From assembly GCF_042466415.1 (NCBI RefSeq), contig NZ_JAXHCH010000002.1, forward strand, positions 1,116,001 through 1,180,000: a DNA stretch of 64,000 bases, read 5' to 3'. Under the pieces are notes generated by a model. It had not been told where the DNA came from. It saw only the letters and a list, made by a program, of their open reading frames with translations, and made no database searches. This DNA is from Albirhodobacter sp042466415 (GTDB lineage Bacteria; Pseudomonadota; Alphaproteobacteria; Rhodobacterales; Rhodobacteraceae). Position numbers and translations under genes: made by a program. Of this stretch, positions 42,717 to 52,168 are shown piece after piece. Position 1 is the stretch's first letter. Each line of letters begins with the position of its first letter.

Positions 42717-44128
42717 TGGAACGGGTGACGATCCCCTCAATCGGGACCGATGTGGCATGGCGCGATGCGGCGCGGGACTTCTTGGCCGCTGGTGTGCCAC
42801 CGCAAGATATTTTATGGGGCGGTCCGGCCGCCGCCCCCGACCTGTTCGCGACCCAAGCCGCGCCGCGCGCTGGCGCCGCGGTGACAGTCCCGCGGAGCTT
42901 CATTGCCTTGGCGCAATCCGTTGTGTGGCACAGTGATCCCGAACGCTTCGCCCGCCTCTACGCCTTTTTGTGGCGGCTGCGGGATGCGCCCCACCTCATG
43001 ACGGACCGCGCGGATCGCGACCTCGCGCGGTTGCGCCAGATGGAAAAAGGCGTTCACCGATGCCAGCACAAGATGAAAGCCTTTGTGCGCTTTCGCGAGA
43101 TCGGCGCCTCCGATGCGCCGCGCCGATCCTTCGCTGCGTGGTTCGAGCCCACGCATCACACCGTAGAGCCGACCGCCGATTTCTTCGTCCGGCGGTTTGG
43201 CGATATGGATTGGCGGATCGTGACGCCCGATGTCACCGCAACCTATGAAAACCGTCGCCTCACCTTCTCGGACGGACAAACAAAGCCCGACCTGCCCGAG
43301 GACGCGGGCGAGCAGCTGTGGATCACCTATTTCCAGAACATCTTTAACCCCGCGCGCCTCAAGATTAGCGCGATGCAATCCGAGATGCCGAAGAAATACT
43401 GGAAAAACTTGCCCGAAGCCGCCTCGATCGCGGAGATGATTGCCGGCGCGCCGTCCCGCGCGCGGGCAATGGCCGAGGCCGCCCCCACACTCCCCCCGCC
43501 CCGCATCGCGCAGGTGCAAGCCCAACTTGCCCGCTGCACCTCGGCGTGGGATGGCCCCAAAGAGGCCCTGCCCGCCGCGATTTCCGGCTGTCAGCGCTGT
43601 CCCTTGCACAAAAACGCTACGCAGGCCGTGCTGGGCGAAGGGCCGCGCGACGCGGAGTTGATGATTGTGGGGGAGCAACCCGGTGATCTTGAGGATCTCA
43701 ACGGTAAGCCTTTCATCGGACCAGCGGGTCAATTATTCGATCAGATTGCCGCGCAGGCCGGATTGGATCGCACCTCCGCCTATGTCACCAATGCCGTGAA
43801 GCATTTCAAATTCGAGGCGCGTGGTAAGACGCGTGTGCATCAACGCCCCAGCACCTCGGAGATCGAGCATTGCCGTTGGTGGCTTGACGCGGAGCGCGCA
43901 CAGCAAAAACCCAAGCGCCTGCTCGCCATGGGGGCGACGGCCGCCTATGCTTTGACGGGGAACGGAAAAGACCTTCTGGCAAGGCGCGGCAAGATTGAGC
44001 GCACTCTCGACGGCGAGCCCGTTTTCATCACGCTGCATCCCTCATACCTGTTGCGCCTGCCCGATCTCAACAAACGCCGCGATGCGACGGCGCTTTTTGC
44101 CGAGGATTTGCGCCGGATTGTGACCTGA
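42716..44128 (+). CDS. UdgX-type uracil-DNA glycosylase fused to an N-terminal DUF4130-like domain
   Basis: A 470-residue protein. Residues about 1-250 match the partner domain of radical SAM DNA-repair pairs (TIGR03915/DUF4130 type: LMTDRADRDLARLRQMEKGV, WITYFQNIFNPARLKI). Residues about 285-470 are a family-4-like uracil-DNA glycosylase. They show candidate Fe-S cysteines 292, 295 (CQRCPL) and 386, the active-site loop GEQPGDLEDLNGKPFIGPAG and HPSYLLRL. UdgX proteins carry a KRRIH loop whose His bonds covalently to the uracil-site sugar; here it reads KTRVH (371-375, His375). It is cotranscribed with the radical SAM gene under the LexA-type promoter. Confidence 0.9.
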   Translation: MERVTIPSIGTDVAWRDAARDFLAAGVPPQDILWGGPAAAPDLFATQAAPRAGAAVTVPRSFIALAQSVVWHSDPERFARLYAFLWRLRDAPHLMTDRADRDLARLRQMEKGVHRCQHKMKAFVRFREIGASDAPRRSFAAWFEPTHHTVEPTADFFVRRFGDMDWRIVTPDVTATYENRRLTFSDGQTKPDLPEDAGEQLWITYFQNIFNPARLKISAMQSEMPKKYWKNLPEAASIAEMIAGAPSRARAMAEAAPTLPPPRIAQVQAQLARCTSAWDGPKEALPAAISGCQRCPLHKNATQAVLGEGPRDAELMIVGEQPGDLEDLNGKPFIGPAGQLFDQIAAQAGLDRTSAYVTNAVKHFKFEARGKTRVHQRPSTSEIEHCRWWLDAERAQQKPKRLLAMGATAAYALTGNGKDLLARRGKIERTLDGEPVFITLHPSYLLRLPDLNKRRDATALFAEDLRRIVT

Positions 44129-44259
44129 AATCAGTGGCCCAAAGTCATTGGCCCGAGATCATTCGTCTGACACGTCCGACCTGCCCCTGACCGCCCAACT
44201 CATTCAGGGCCAGCTAAGACGCAGAATGTCGCGCGTTAGGGGGGCGCCGATCCGCCCGT

Positions 44260-44308
44260 AAGCCAGCGATCGCGCGCCTGAAAGGCTCCACGCGGCAATC
44301 GCTGGCTT
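44260..44308. repeat. 11-bp perfect inverted repeat with inner hairpin, between convergent genes
   Basis: AAGCCAGCGAT (44260-44270) and ATCGCTGGCTT (44298-44308) are perfect complements. Inside is a smaller GCCT-GAA-AGGC stem (44276-44286). It lies between the ends of the UdgX gene and the outer-membrane efflux gene. It could be a bidirectional termination structure, though no T-run is present on either side. Confidence 0.6.
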
Positions 44309-44397
44309 GCCGATCGATGCGAGACCCCCGACGTCAGCCACACGACGTCAGCCATCTGACAGCAGACCCTGCCCCGATCAGAACAACGCGTGACCGC

Positions 44398-45750
44398 TCA
44401 CTCGCCCAACGATGTGGCAGCAGCGCCAGCACCGGTTGCGATTTTCAAAACCGCCCATGCCTGTGCCGCATCGTTGACCGCCGATGCCGCCGAAATCCGC
44501 GCCGTTGCGGTGTTCCGATCCGTTTCGAGCAGTTCAAGAAGCGTGATTGCGCCGCTGCGATAATTGTCCTGCGCAAGTGATAAGGCGTGCCGGTAATCAT
44601 TCGCCGCAGTAAACAATAGCCCCGATCTCTGGCGGTAGCGCGCGAGATTGGATTGGGCGATTTGCACATCCTCGACCGCGTCCATAACCGAGGCGCGCCA
44701 AGCGATCTCAGCTTGTTTCGCGACTGAGACATCGACCTCTTTCGCCGCTTTCAACTTCCCTTGGTTGAAGATCGGAAGAGACAGATCGGGGCCAAAACTC
44801 CATGTGTTCGAACTCTCCGACCGTCCAACTGCCCCGCTCAGCGACAGCGACGGGTATTGCGCCGCCTCGGAAACCCCAACCTGCGCGAGGGCAACGGCCA
44901 ATTCGGCTTCAGCGCTGCGAACATCGGGACGGTTGCGCAACACATCCGCCGGAACGCCCGTCGCGCCACCGCTCGGCGTGCGCAGCTGAGCCGCCCCTTT
45001 TTGGAGCTGCTTCATGATCGGATCGGCCGGTTCGTTCAACAATGTCGCAATGGTATAAACCTCCGCATCAAACAAAGCGGCATATTGCGGCAATGCGGCC
45101 CGCGCCGTCGACAAAAGCGCCTGCGCCTCCGCCACCTCGTATTCTGTCGCAGCGCCGGATTCGTATTGGCTGCGCGTGATGTCGACGGTTTCCTCACGCG
45201 CCTTGATCGTATCGCGCGTCAGGGCCAGAACCTCTTGATAATAGCGCGCGTCCGCATATGCGCCAAGCAGCTCTGCCAGCCACGCAAGGCGGACCGTTTC
45301 GACATCCGCTTGCGCCGCAGTCACAGCAGCAAGCGCGCCTTCGCGTTCCCGTTGGATGCCGCCAAACAGATCAATGACGAAGCTTGCCGTGAGCGCCCCC
45401 GAGGAGCTTGATGTTGAGGCGATGTCCTCGCCGCCGCTGCGCGTGCGAGAGGCCGATAGCGAGCCATCAAGCGCAGAATTCACCCCCGTCATGCGCAATT
45501 CCGCTCTCGCCTGCCGGATCGCCTCCGTCGCGGTCAAAACATCAAGGTTCTGCGCCAATCCGCGATCTACGAGCTGATTGAGGGTGGGGTCTTTGTAATC
45601 GCGCCACCACGTCTGCATCGCCACCGCGCCGACGGCCTGCGCATCTCCGCCAATAAAGCGGGCCTGCAAAGATAGGTCGGGGCGTTGATACTCGGGCCCA
45701 ACGGCACATCCAGCGACGGCCAGCGCGAGCAGTAGAGAATATGATTTCAC
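44398..45750 (-). CDS. outer-membrane efflux lipoprotein, NodT/OprM family
   Basis: A 450-residue outer-membrane channel protein. The signal peptide ends in a lipobox AVAGC with the acylated Cys at residue 15, followed by the family start AVGPEYQRPDL. Two OEP repeats with long helices (DVLTATEAIRQARAELRMTG; NYRSGAITLLELLETDRN) form the trimeric tunnel. The start is GTG 45750, overlapping the stop of the RND pump gene (GTGA). It completes the tripartite pump. Confidence 0.92.
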   Translation of the reverse strand: MKSYSLLLALAVAGCAVGPEYQRPDLSLQARFIGGDAQAVGAVAMQTWWRDYKDPTLNQLVDRGLAQNLDVLTATEAIRQARAELRMTGVNSALDGSLSASRTRSGGEDIASTSSSSGALTASFVIDLFGGIQREREGALAAVTAAQADVETVRLAWLAELLGAYADARYYQEVLALTRDTIKAREETVDITRSQYESGAATEYEVAEAQALLSTARAALPQYAALFDAEVYTIATLLNEPADPIMKQLQKGAAQLRTPSGGATGVPADVLRNRPDVRSAEAELAVALAQVGVSEAAQYPSLSLSGAVGRSESSNTWSFGPDLSLPIFNQGKLKAAKEVDVSVAKQAEIAWRASVMDAVEDVQIAQSNLARYRQRSGLLFTAANDYRHALSLAQDNYRSGAITLLELLETDRNTATARISAASAVNDAAQAWAVLKIATGAGAAATSLGE

Positions 45751-48700
45751 TTGGAGACTTCCTTTTTTGCACGCAGCATGGCCGTGGATTGAATGACGGC
45801 GATGTAGAACAACGGAACCATCACGATCCCGATCACGGCAGAGAAAATAATCCCGCCCAGCATCCCCGTGCCGATGGATTTTTGCGCATTTGCCCCCGCG
45901 CCCGACGCCAACACCAACGGTGTAATGCCAAATCCAAAGGCGAGTGACGTCATCAGGATCGGGCGCAAACGTTGACGCGCCGCCGCATCAGTGGCCTCCA
46001 GCAGGCCCATCCCCCGCGCCCGCAAGCTCTCGGCAAATTCGACAATCAAAATCGCGTTTCGCGCCGCAAGTCCGATGGTCGTGAGCAGCCCGACCTTGAA
46101 ATAAACGTCATTGGATTGACCGAAGATCCACGTGGCAACCATCGCGCCAAGGATACCCACCGGAACCGAGAGCATCACCGCGAACGGCACTGTCCAGCTT
46201 TCATACAGGGCCGCGAGACACAGGAAGACGACGAGCGCAGAGAGGCTGTAGAGGAGCATTTCCTGGTTCCCCGACAGACGCTCTTGGTAGCTCAACCCCG
46301 TCCAAGCGGCGCCGTACCCGCCATCGAGGTCCGATGTCAGCTCCTCCATCGCCGTCATCGCGTCCCCCGAACTGAGCCCCGCAGCCGCCGCGCCAGAGAT
46401 TTCCAGCGCGCGCGTCCCGCCGTAGCGCGCCAATTTCGGGGTGACCGTCTCCCACTCCTGCGTGACGAAGGATAACAGCGGGACCATCTCAGCGTTCTCG
46501 CTGCGGACATACCATTTGTTGATATCGTCGGGCTGCATACGCGCCGTGGCATCGCCCTGCACGATCACCTCCCGCAACTCGTTGCCCAATGGGAAATCAT
46601 TGACATAGGAGCCCGAAAACACCGTGGAGAGCATCGCGTTCACATCCGAGAGCGATACGCCAAGTGCTTCGGCTTTTTGCTGGTCGATGTTGATTTTGAG
46701 CGAAGGCTGGCTGGCATCTTCATTGCCTCGCATATTGCTCACACGTCCGTCTGCGGTGCCAAGCGCGACCAGCTCATCGGCCGCAACACTCAGCGCCGCC
46801 TGGCCCGCGCCGCCCTGATCCACCAGATACATGGTGAAGCCGGACGACGACCCAAGGCCCGGAATGGCGGGCGGTTGCACCACAAAGAATTTGCCAAACC
46901 GCGATTGCGCAAAGGCCTTATTGGTGCGGTTCATCAAGTCGGTCGAGCTCAGGCCCGGGCGATCATCGTAATCCTTAAGCTTGGTGAACATCATCGCGTA
47001 GTTCTGACCGCTTCCGCTGAAGCTGAAGCCCACGTTCGAGAACACGCTTTGCACCATCTCGGTCTCCTCGGTCAGCATGTGGTTCTCCAGCGATGCGACC
47101 GCGCGCTCGGTTTGTTGAACCGTCGAGCCCTGCGGAAGCTCGATAATCGTCATCAAAACCCCCTGATCTTCCGTCGGCAGGAATGAGCTGGGCAGGCGGT
47201 CATAAACCCACCACGACGCAAAGACGACGCCCGCCAACACGATCAACACACGCAACGGGCGCCGCGCCAGCCGCGTCACCGCCCCGCCATAGCCGTTGGT
47301 CAGCTTATCCAGACCGCCGTTAAACCAGCGCAAGGGTGCAAAGCTCGTTTTGCCGTGCGAGGGTTTGAGAAGCTGCGCACACATAGCCGGCGTGAGGATC
47401 AAAGCCACGAACAACGACAAGACCATTGCAGAGATAATCGTGACGGAGAATTGCTTATAGATCACGCCCGTCGAGCCCGACATGAACGCCATCGGCAGGA
47501 ACACAGCCGACAGAACCATCACGATCCCGATCAGCGCGGTTGAGATCTCTCCCATGCTTTTCTCGGTGGCCGCGACCGCATCCAGCCCCTCCTCTTCCAT
47601 CACGCGCTCGACATTCTCGACCACAACAATTGCGTCATCGACGAGCAACCCGATGGCGAGGACCAGTGCGAACATGGACAGGGTGTTGATCGACATCCCA
47701 AACGCAGACAAAACGCCAAATGTGCCCAGCAAAACCACCGGAACCGCAATCGTGGGAATGAGGGTCGCCCGCCAGCTTTGCAAGAAAAGCAAGATGACCA
47801 GAAACACCAAGATCACAGCTTCGATCAGCGTGTGGTAGACTTGCTCGATCAACTCTTCCACGAAGGGCGATGTGTCAAAGGGATATTCAACGCTAACGCC
47901 CTCAGGCAGGGACGCCGCCAGATTTGAGACCACCGCGCGAACGCGCTCTGCCGTGTCAACGGCATTGGCGCCCGTCGCGAGGTTCACGCCAAAGCCTGCC
48001 GCGGGGTGAGCGTTGAAGCGGCTGGATGTGCCGTAATCTTCGGCGCCCAACGCGACCGTTGCGACATCCCCTAGATAAACAGCAGAACCATCCGTGTTTG
48101 TTTTCAACAAGATGCTTTGGAAATCTTCGACGGATTGCAACTGAGATTGCGCCGAAAGCGACACCGTGAACTCTTGCCCCTGCGTGACCGGCTGATCGCC
48201 AAGACTGCCGACGGTGATATTGGTATTTTGCTCGGAGACGGCGGTTGTCACATCGGCGGCGGTCAGCTGATACTGGTAGAGACGCTCGGGATCGAGCCAA
48301 ATGCGCATCGCATATTCGCTGCCAAAAATATTGATAGAGCCGACACCTTCGGTGCGCTGCACCGCATCTTGGATGGTGCTGCTCAGGATGTCACCCAACT
48401 CGAGCGTCGTGTAGCGGCCGTCCTCACTCACCAGCGCGCCGACCATCAAGATCGAGCTTGTCGAGCGTGTCACGGACACCCCTGCCGTTGTCACCTTTTC
48501 CGGCAGTTTGGAGTCGACGAGTTGGAGTTTGTTTTGAACCTGAACTTGGGCCATGTCAGGATCGACCGTGTCATCGAAGGTCAATGAAACGCTGGCCGAG
48601 CCCTCGGTCGAAGACGAGGTCATGTAGGTCATCCCGTCGAGCCCCGTCAAACCGTCTTCAATCACGGTCGTGACCGAATTTTCGACCGTCTCTGCTGACG

Positions 48701-48854
48701 CGCCGCTATAGGTCGCGCTAATGCGGACAGTGGTGGGCGCAATATCTGGATATTGGGAAATCGGGAGGCTGGTGACGCTGAAGGCACCGACCAGCATGAC
48801 CACGATCGCGAGAACCCACGCGAAAACGGGGCGATGAATGAAAAACGATGCCAT
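45747..48854 (-). CDS. RND (HAE1-type) multidrug efflux transporter, AcrB family
   Basis: A 1035-residue inner-membrane pump. It starts MASFFIHRPVFAWVLAIVVM, typical of AcrB/MexB, and carries the proton-relay aspartates in AIGLLVDDAIVVVENVERVM. It has two large periplasmic loops and about 12 membrane segments. Length and features are standard. It works as a trimer with the fusion protein and outer-membrane channel encoded on each side. Likely substrates are hydrophobic antimicrobials; exact range unknown. Confidence 0.95.
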   Translation of the reverse strand: MASFFIHRPVFAWVLAIVVMLVGAFSVTSLPISQYPDIAPTTVRISATYSGASAETVENSVTTVIEDGLTGLDGMTYMTSSSTEGSASVSLTFDDTVDPDMAQVQVQNKLQLVDSKLPEKVTTAGVSVTRSTSSILMVGALVSEDGRYTTLELGDILSSTIQDAVQRTEGVGSINIFGSEYAMRIWLDPERLYQYQLTAADVTTAVSEQNTNITVGSLGDQPVTQGQEFTVSLSAQSQLQSVEDFQSILLKTNTDGSAVYLGDVATVALGAEDYGTSSRFNAHPAAGFGVNLATGANAVDTAERVRAVVSNLAASLPEGVSVEYPFDTSPFVEELIEQVYHTLIEAVILVFLVILLFLQSWRATLIPTIAVPVVLLGTFGVLSAFGMSINTLSMFALVLAIGLLVDDAIVVVENVERVMEEEGLDAVAATEKSMGEISTALIGIVMVLSAVFLPMAFMSGSTGVIYKQFSVTIISAMVLSLFVALILTPAMCAQLLKPSHGKTSFAPLRWFNGGLDKLTNGYGGAVTRLARRPLRVLIVLAGVVFASWWVYDRLPSSFLPTEDQGVLMTIIELPQGSTVQQTERAVASLENHMLTEETEMVQSVFSNVGFSFSGSGQNYAMMFTKLKDYDDRPGLSSTDLMNRTNKAFAQSRFGKFFVVQPPAIPGLGSSSGFTMYLVDQGGAGQAALSVAADELVALGTADGRVSNMRGNEDASQPSLKINIDQQKAEALGVSLSDVNAMLSTVFSGSYVNDFPLGNELREVIVQGDATARMQPDDINKWYVRSENAEMVPLLSFVTQEWETVTPKLARYGGTRALEISGAAAAGLSSGDAMTAMEELTSDLDGGYGAAWTGLSYQERLSGNQEMLLYSLSALVVFLCLAALYESWTVPFAVMLSVPVGILGAMVATWIFGQSNDVYFKVGLLTTIGLAARNAILIVEFAESLRARGMGLLEATDAAARQRLRPILMTSLAFGFGITPLVLASGAGANAQKSIGTGMLGGIIFSAVIGIVMVPLFYIAVIQSTAMLRAKKEVSK

Positions 48855-48857
48855 GGA

Positions 48858-50030
48858 TCAGTCCTCTGCGCCGCGGCTGTCAAGATCTTGCACATTGCCA
48901 TCCGCGTCGATTGTGGCGGTGATCGGCACCACCGCCTGCCCTGCTTTCAAACTGGAAAGCCCGTCGATGATAAGCTGATCCCCTTCGTTCACGCCCTCCC
49001 GCACGATCCAAGAATTCTGGTAGCTACCGTCCTCGGTCAAAGTGACCTGGTGTGCTGTCCCGTCCTCGCCCGCGAGATAGGCCGTGAGCTTGCCCGCGCT
49101 ATCGCGCACGGCGGCGCGTTGCGGCACCAGATACGCTTGAATCGTCCCGATCACGATCTCGCCGCGCAGGAACATGCCCGGAATGACGATGTTATGGGGG
49201 TTATCGAATTGGAAACGCACCGTGACCGTCCCGGTGGTGGTGGAAACCGAATTGCCCGGTGTCACCATTTTGCCAGTGCCGCGGTAAACATCCCCGTTCT
49301 CGAGCCGCAGCGTTGCCTCCAGATCATCGTTGCGGGTGATGCTGCCTTCGTCGATGCCCTTGCGGAACGACAAAATGCGCGCACTGGCCTCCATCATATC
49401 GACATAAATCGGATCAGCGCGCACGATTGTCGTCAATTCATCGCTTTGCCCTGCGGTCACGAGATCCCCGACAGAGACGGTCGGAACATCGGCCCGCCCT
49501 GCGATCGGGCTTGTCACCGTGGTCCATGACAGCTCCGTTTGCGCGTAATCCAATGCGGCTTGCGCGGCCTCCAATGTGGCCTCGGCCTCGGCCAAACTGG
49601 CGCGCGCTTGCTCCACCTCAGCCTCGGTAAAGCCCCGCCCAGCCAGCTGCGTAGCCCGGTCATAGGCCGATTGTGCAACCGGCAGGTTCGCCTCGGCCGT
49701 GGCCAACGTCGCGCGGGCGGAGGCTTCCGCGGCCGCGTAAGCCGCGTCATCAATACGAAACAGCGGATCGCCAACGTCAAGGGGCTGACCCGGCGTGTAG
49801 AGGATTTCCTCGATCACACCGCCGACGCGCGGGCGCAAAAGCACCTCTTGCGAGGCAACCGCGCGCCCCGGCAATGTCACGGCACGTGGCACGTCTTGGC
49901 GCGTGAGCTCAACAACGCCCACCTCCATCGGCCCTGCCGGCGGCATCGGCGCGCCCTGCGCGGATGCCATCGACGCCACAATCGACAGCGCCAATGCAAC
50001 CCCCGTAATTCTCCGACCGCGATCGCGCAT
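48858..50030 (-). CDS. RND efflux periplasmic adaptor (membrane fusion protein), AcrA family
   Basis: A 390-residue exported protein with an N-terminal signal (GVALALSIVASMASAQG), without a lipobox Cys. The biotinyl-lipoyl domain (VLLRPRVGGVIEEILYTPGQ), a helical hairpin with Ala/Glu-rich coiled coil (about residues 95-165), and beta-barrel region (RFQFDNPHNIVIPGMFLRGE) are in usual order. It is the first gene of the pump operon. The tandem TGCA operator and putative promoter lie 40-65 bp upstream. Confidence 0.93.
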   Translation of the reverse strand: MRDRGRRITGVALALSIVASMASAQGAPMPPAGPMEVGVVELTRQDVPRAVTLPGRAVASQEVLLRPRVGGVIEEILYTPGQPLDVGDPLFRIDDAAYAAAEASARATLATAEANLPVAQSAYDRATQLAGRGFTEAEVEQARASLAEAEATLEAAQAALDYAQTELSWTTVTSPIAGRADVPTVSVGDLVTAGQSDELTTIVRADPIYVDMMEASARILSFRKGIDEGSITRNDDLEATLRLENGDVYRGTGKMVTPGNSVSTTTGTVTVRFQFDNPHNIVIPGMFLRGEIVIGTIQAYLVPQRAAVRDSAGKLTAYLAGEDGTAHQVTLTEDGSYQNSWIVREGVNEGDQLIIDGLSSLKAGQAVVPITATIDADGNVQDLDSRGAED

Positions 50031-50073
50031 TCCTCACCACCTCTTGACTATTCGACAGATATCCTACGTAATA

Positions 50074-50095
50074 TGCAGAACATGCACATTATGCA
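50074..50095. promoter_or_regulatory. candidate TetR operator: three TGCA boxes at 9-bp spacing
   Basis: TGCA occurs at 50074, 50083 and 50092, each pair separated by 5 bases, giving two overlapping TGCA-N5-TGCA palindromes. It lies between acrA and the divergent tetR. On the minus strand it overlaps a possible promoter (TTGCAT, 17-base spacer, TATTAC) for the pump operon. Its right end touches the tetR start. Confidence 0.55.
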
Positions 50096-50704
50096 ATGAA
50101 TGTGAAAATGACACTTACGTTACGAGATAAACGCCGACACATGACGACCCGCGACATCCAGCAAGCGACGTTAAAGCTTGCGGTGGAAAACGGGCTTGAT
50201 GCGGTCACGACAGAAGCCATTGCGGATGCCGCAGGGGTGAGCACGCGAACGTTTTTCAATTACTTCCCAAACAAGGAATCCGCAGCGATAGGCATTCCGC
50301 CGGGATTTGATCCCGCCGACAAAGCCGCGCTTTGCGAGGGGCGCGGCGCACTGGCGAGCGACATCAAGACATTTCTCGACAAGCACATGACCTCTTTAGC
50401 GCAAGATGATGCGACTTTGCGCATGGTCCGTGACGTGATCCGCCATAATATAAAGGCGAATTCCGTCCTCGAGCAGTTCCATGTGGCCGAACGAGAGGAG
50501 TTGACCGAGTGCCTAAATCAGCGGGTTGATGACGCGCATATCGCGATGGCCCTTGCGAGTAACGCGGTCTCTTGCACGTCGCGCGCGATCCAACTGTGGG
50601 AAGAAACGCCGGGCATTTCTCTCACCGAGGCGCTTGATATCGTGTGGCAAGGGCAGATCGCCGCCGCGCGATTGCTCACCGATGCCGAACGCCTTGCGCC
50701 CTAG
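50096..50704 (+). CDS. TetR-family transcriptional regulator, probable repressor of the RND pump
   Basis: A 202-residue regulator. The N-terminal TetR HTH spans about residues 15-65 (RDIQQATLKLAVENGLDAVT, DAAGVSTRTFFNYFPNKE). The C-terminal ~130 residues are a helical ligand domain of AcrR-like length. It is divergent from acrA. The start is uncertain: ATG 50096 touches the candidate operator, and in-frame ATGs at 50108 and 50141 are alternatives without a strong Shine-Dalgarno sequence. Position and family make autorepression and pump control likely. Confidence 0.87.
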   Translation: MNVKMTLTLRDKRRHMTTRDIQQATLKLAVENGLDAVTTEAIADAAGVSTRTFFNYFPNKESAAIGIPPGFDPADKAALCEGRGALASDIKTFLDKHMTSLAQDDATLRMVRDVIRHNIKANSVLEQFHVAEREELTECLNQRVDDAHIAMALASNAVSCTSRAIQLWEETPGISLTEALDIVWQGQIAAARLLTDAERLAP

Positions 50705-50963
50705 ACCAGCCTCCTCGTCTGGCGCGTAGAAAGCCGCGCGCGGGCACGTCCCGCAAGCCTCGCCCGCGTCACGCAGGCCCTGTGCCCCACCCCGTGGCCT
50801 CCCGTGCCCCCCACCCGTGCCCGCGCGATGCCTTGCTAATTTTTGCCCCATCCGGAATACTAACCGCTTCAACAACTTAGAATAACGTTGCGCACGCACT
50901 ATCCGGATGGCCCCCGGAGCTTGGCGCGGCGATCTGTCATTAATTGCGAAGGAACAAGCCGTC

Positions 50964-52157
50964 ATGCGGCATCGGAATAGTGTTTTGAAAGGGGGCGCGC
51001 TTCTGGCGCTACTCGCCGCGCCGGCTTTGGCACAGCAAGCTGCTGATGGCCCTGCCGATGGCGCGCATGGCGGTCCGCCGCCGATGTCGGAGGCCGATCA
51101 GGCGCTCAGCGCCGCCTTGCAAGAGCGTATGGGCGATACCAGCACCTTGATGGGAACCGTGCCGATCCCCGAGAGCGCTTTGAGCTGCGACGCGAGCGCG
51201 AGCTACGACCGGATGCTCTGTCTGATTGATCTGCTGAAGGCTGCCGTGTCCGAAGATACGCTCGCGCAATTGCAACTTGAGTACTCGCGCACCGAGGCGG
51301 AATATTGGAGCAACCTACCCGCGGGCGCCTTCCCCAAACGCCCCGGCGTTTTGCTGGGCGAGTTGAATACCAAGCAGCGCGGCTTGGTGAAGGCGATCAT
51401 GATGGAGGCGATGAGCGGCGAGACCAATGAGGGCTGGGACGAGATGGTCCAAACCCTCAATGCCGACGATTACATCAACACGGTGAGTACCGATTACAAG
51501 GCAGGGTATTCCTCCTATAACACCAAATTCGCCTTCCTCGGCACGCCCTCCGCAACTGGGGTTTGGGAGTTGTATTACGGCGGGCATCATATGGCCTTCG
51601 CCAATACCTATGTTGACGGCAAGCTCGCCGGGGCCACACCGTCTTTCCGCGGCGTCGAGCCGTTTGATTATTTCGAGATGAACGGCCGCGTGAACGCCCC
51701 GCTTACCCAAGAACGCGATGCCTTTGCGACGCTGCTGTCAGCGTTGTCCGACGATCAGAGCGCGGCGGCGACGCTGGAGGGAACCTACCGCGATATTCTT
51801 GCGGGACCGCAAGCGGATGATGCAATCCCTGATACGTTTGAGGGTTTGCCCGTCGCAGACCTCGACGACGCGCAGACCGCACTCTTGCTCGCCGCGATCA
51901 AGACCTATGTCGGGGATATTTCAACGGCGGAAGCCGATGCGTATATGGCCAAGTATACCGCCGAACTCCCCGAGACCTATCTCGGTTTCTCGGGCACGCC
52001 ACAGATCAGCGCAGAGGATGATTATGTCCGCGTGCACGGCCCGTCGCTGTGGATCGAGTTCTCGCTGCAGTCGAATAAATCGACCGACAAAGTCGGCAAC
52101 CATCCGCATTCCGTCTGGCGCGATTTGACGGATGATTATGGCGGTCAGACCGAGTGA
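50964..52157 (+). CDS. DUF3500 family exported protein
   Basis: A 397-residue protein with a signal peptide (MRHRNSVLKGGALLALLAAP, cleavage near ALAQ). The DUF3500 signature WELYYGGHHMAFANTYVDG and the late FSGTPQISAEDDYVRVHGP, with a final NHPHSVWRD, are typical. Two histidine pairs make metal binding conceivable. Reactions of the family are not established to my knowledge. AGGA precedes ATG 50964. The following small gene overlaps or adjoins its stop, so the two probably form a unit. Confidence 0.82.
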   Translation: MRHRNSVLKGGALLALLAAPALAQQAADGPADGAHGGPPPMSEADQALSAALQERMGDTSTLMGTVPIPESALSCDASASYDRMLCLIDLLKAAVSEDTLAQLQLEYSRTEAEYWSNLPAGAFPKRPGVLLGELNTKQRGLVKAIMMEAMSGETNEGWDEMVQTLNADDYINTVSTDYKAGYSSYNTKFAFLGTPSATGVWELYYGGHHMAFANTYVDGKLAGATPSFRGVEPFDYFEMNGRVNAPLTQERDAFATLLSALSDDQSAAATLEGTYRDILAGPQADDAIPDTFEGLPVADLDDAQTALLLAAIKTYVGDISTAEADAYMAKYTAELPETYLGFSGTPQISAEDDYVRVHGPSLWIEFSLQSNKSTDKVGNHPHSVWRDLTDDYGGQTE

Positions 52158-52168
52158 AGGTGAGGCGG

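Noticed and set aside
42812..43732. 306-codon open frame on the minus strand
   Set aside because: It is a shadow of the UdgX-domain gene. Long antisense frames are expected in G+C-rich coding DNA.
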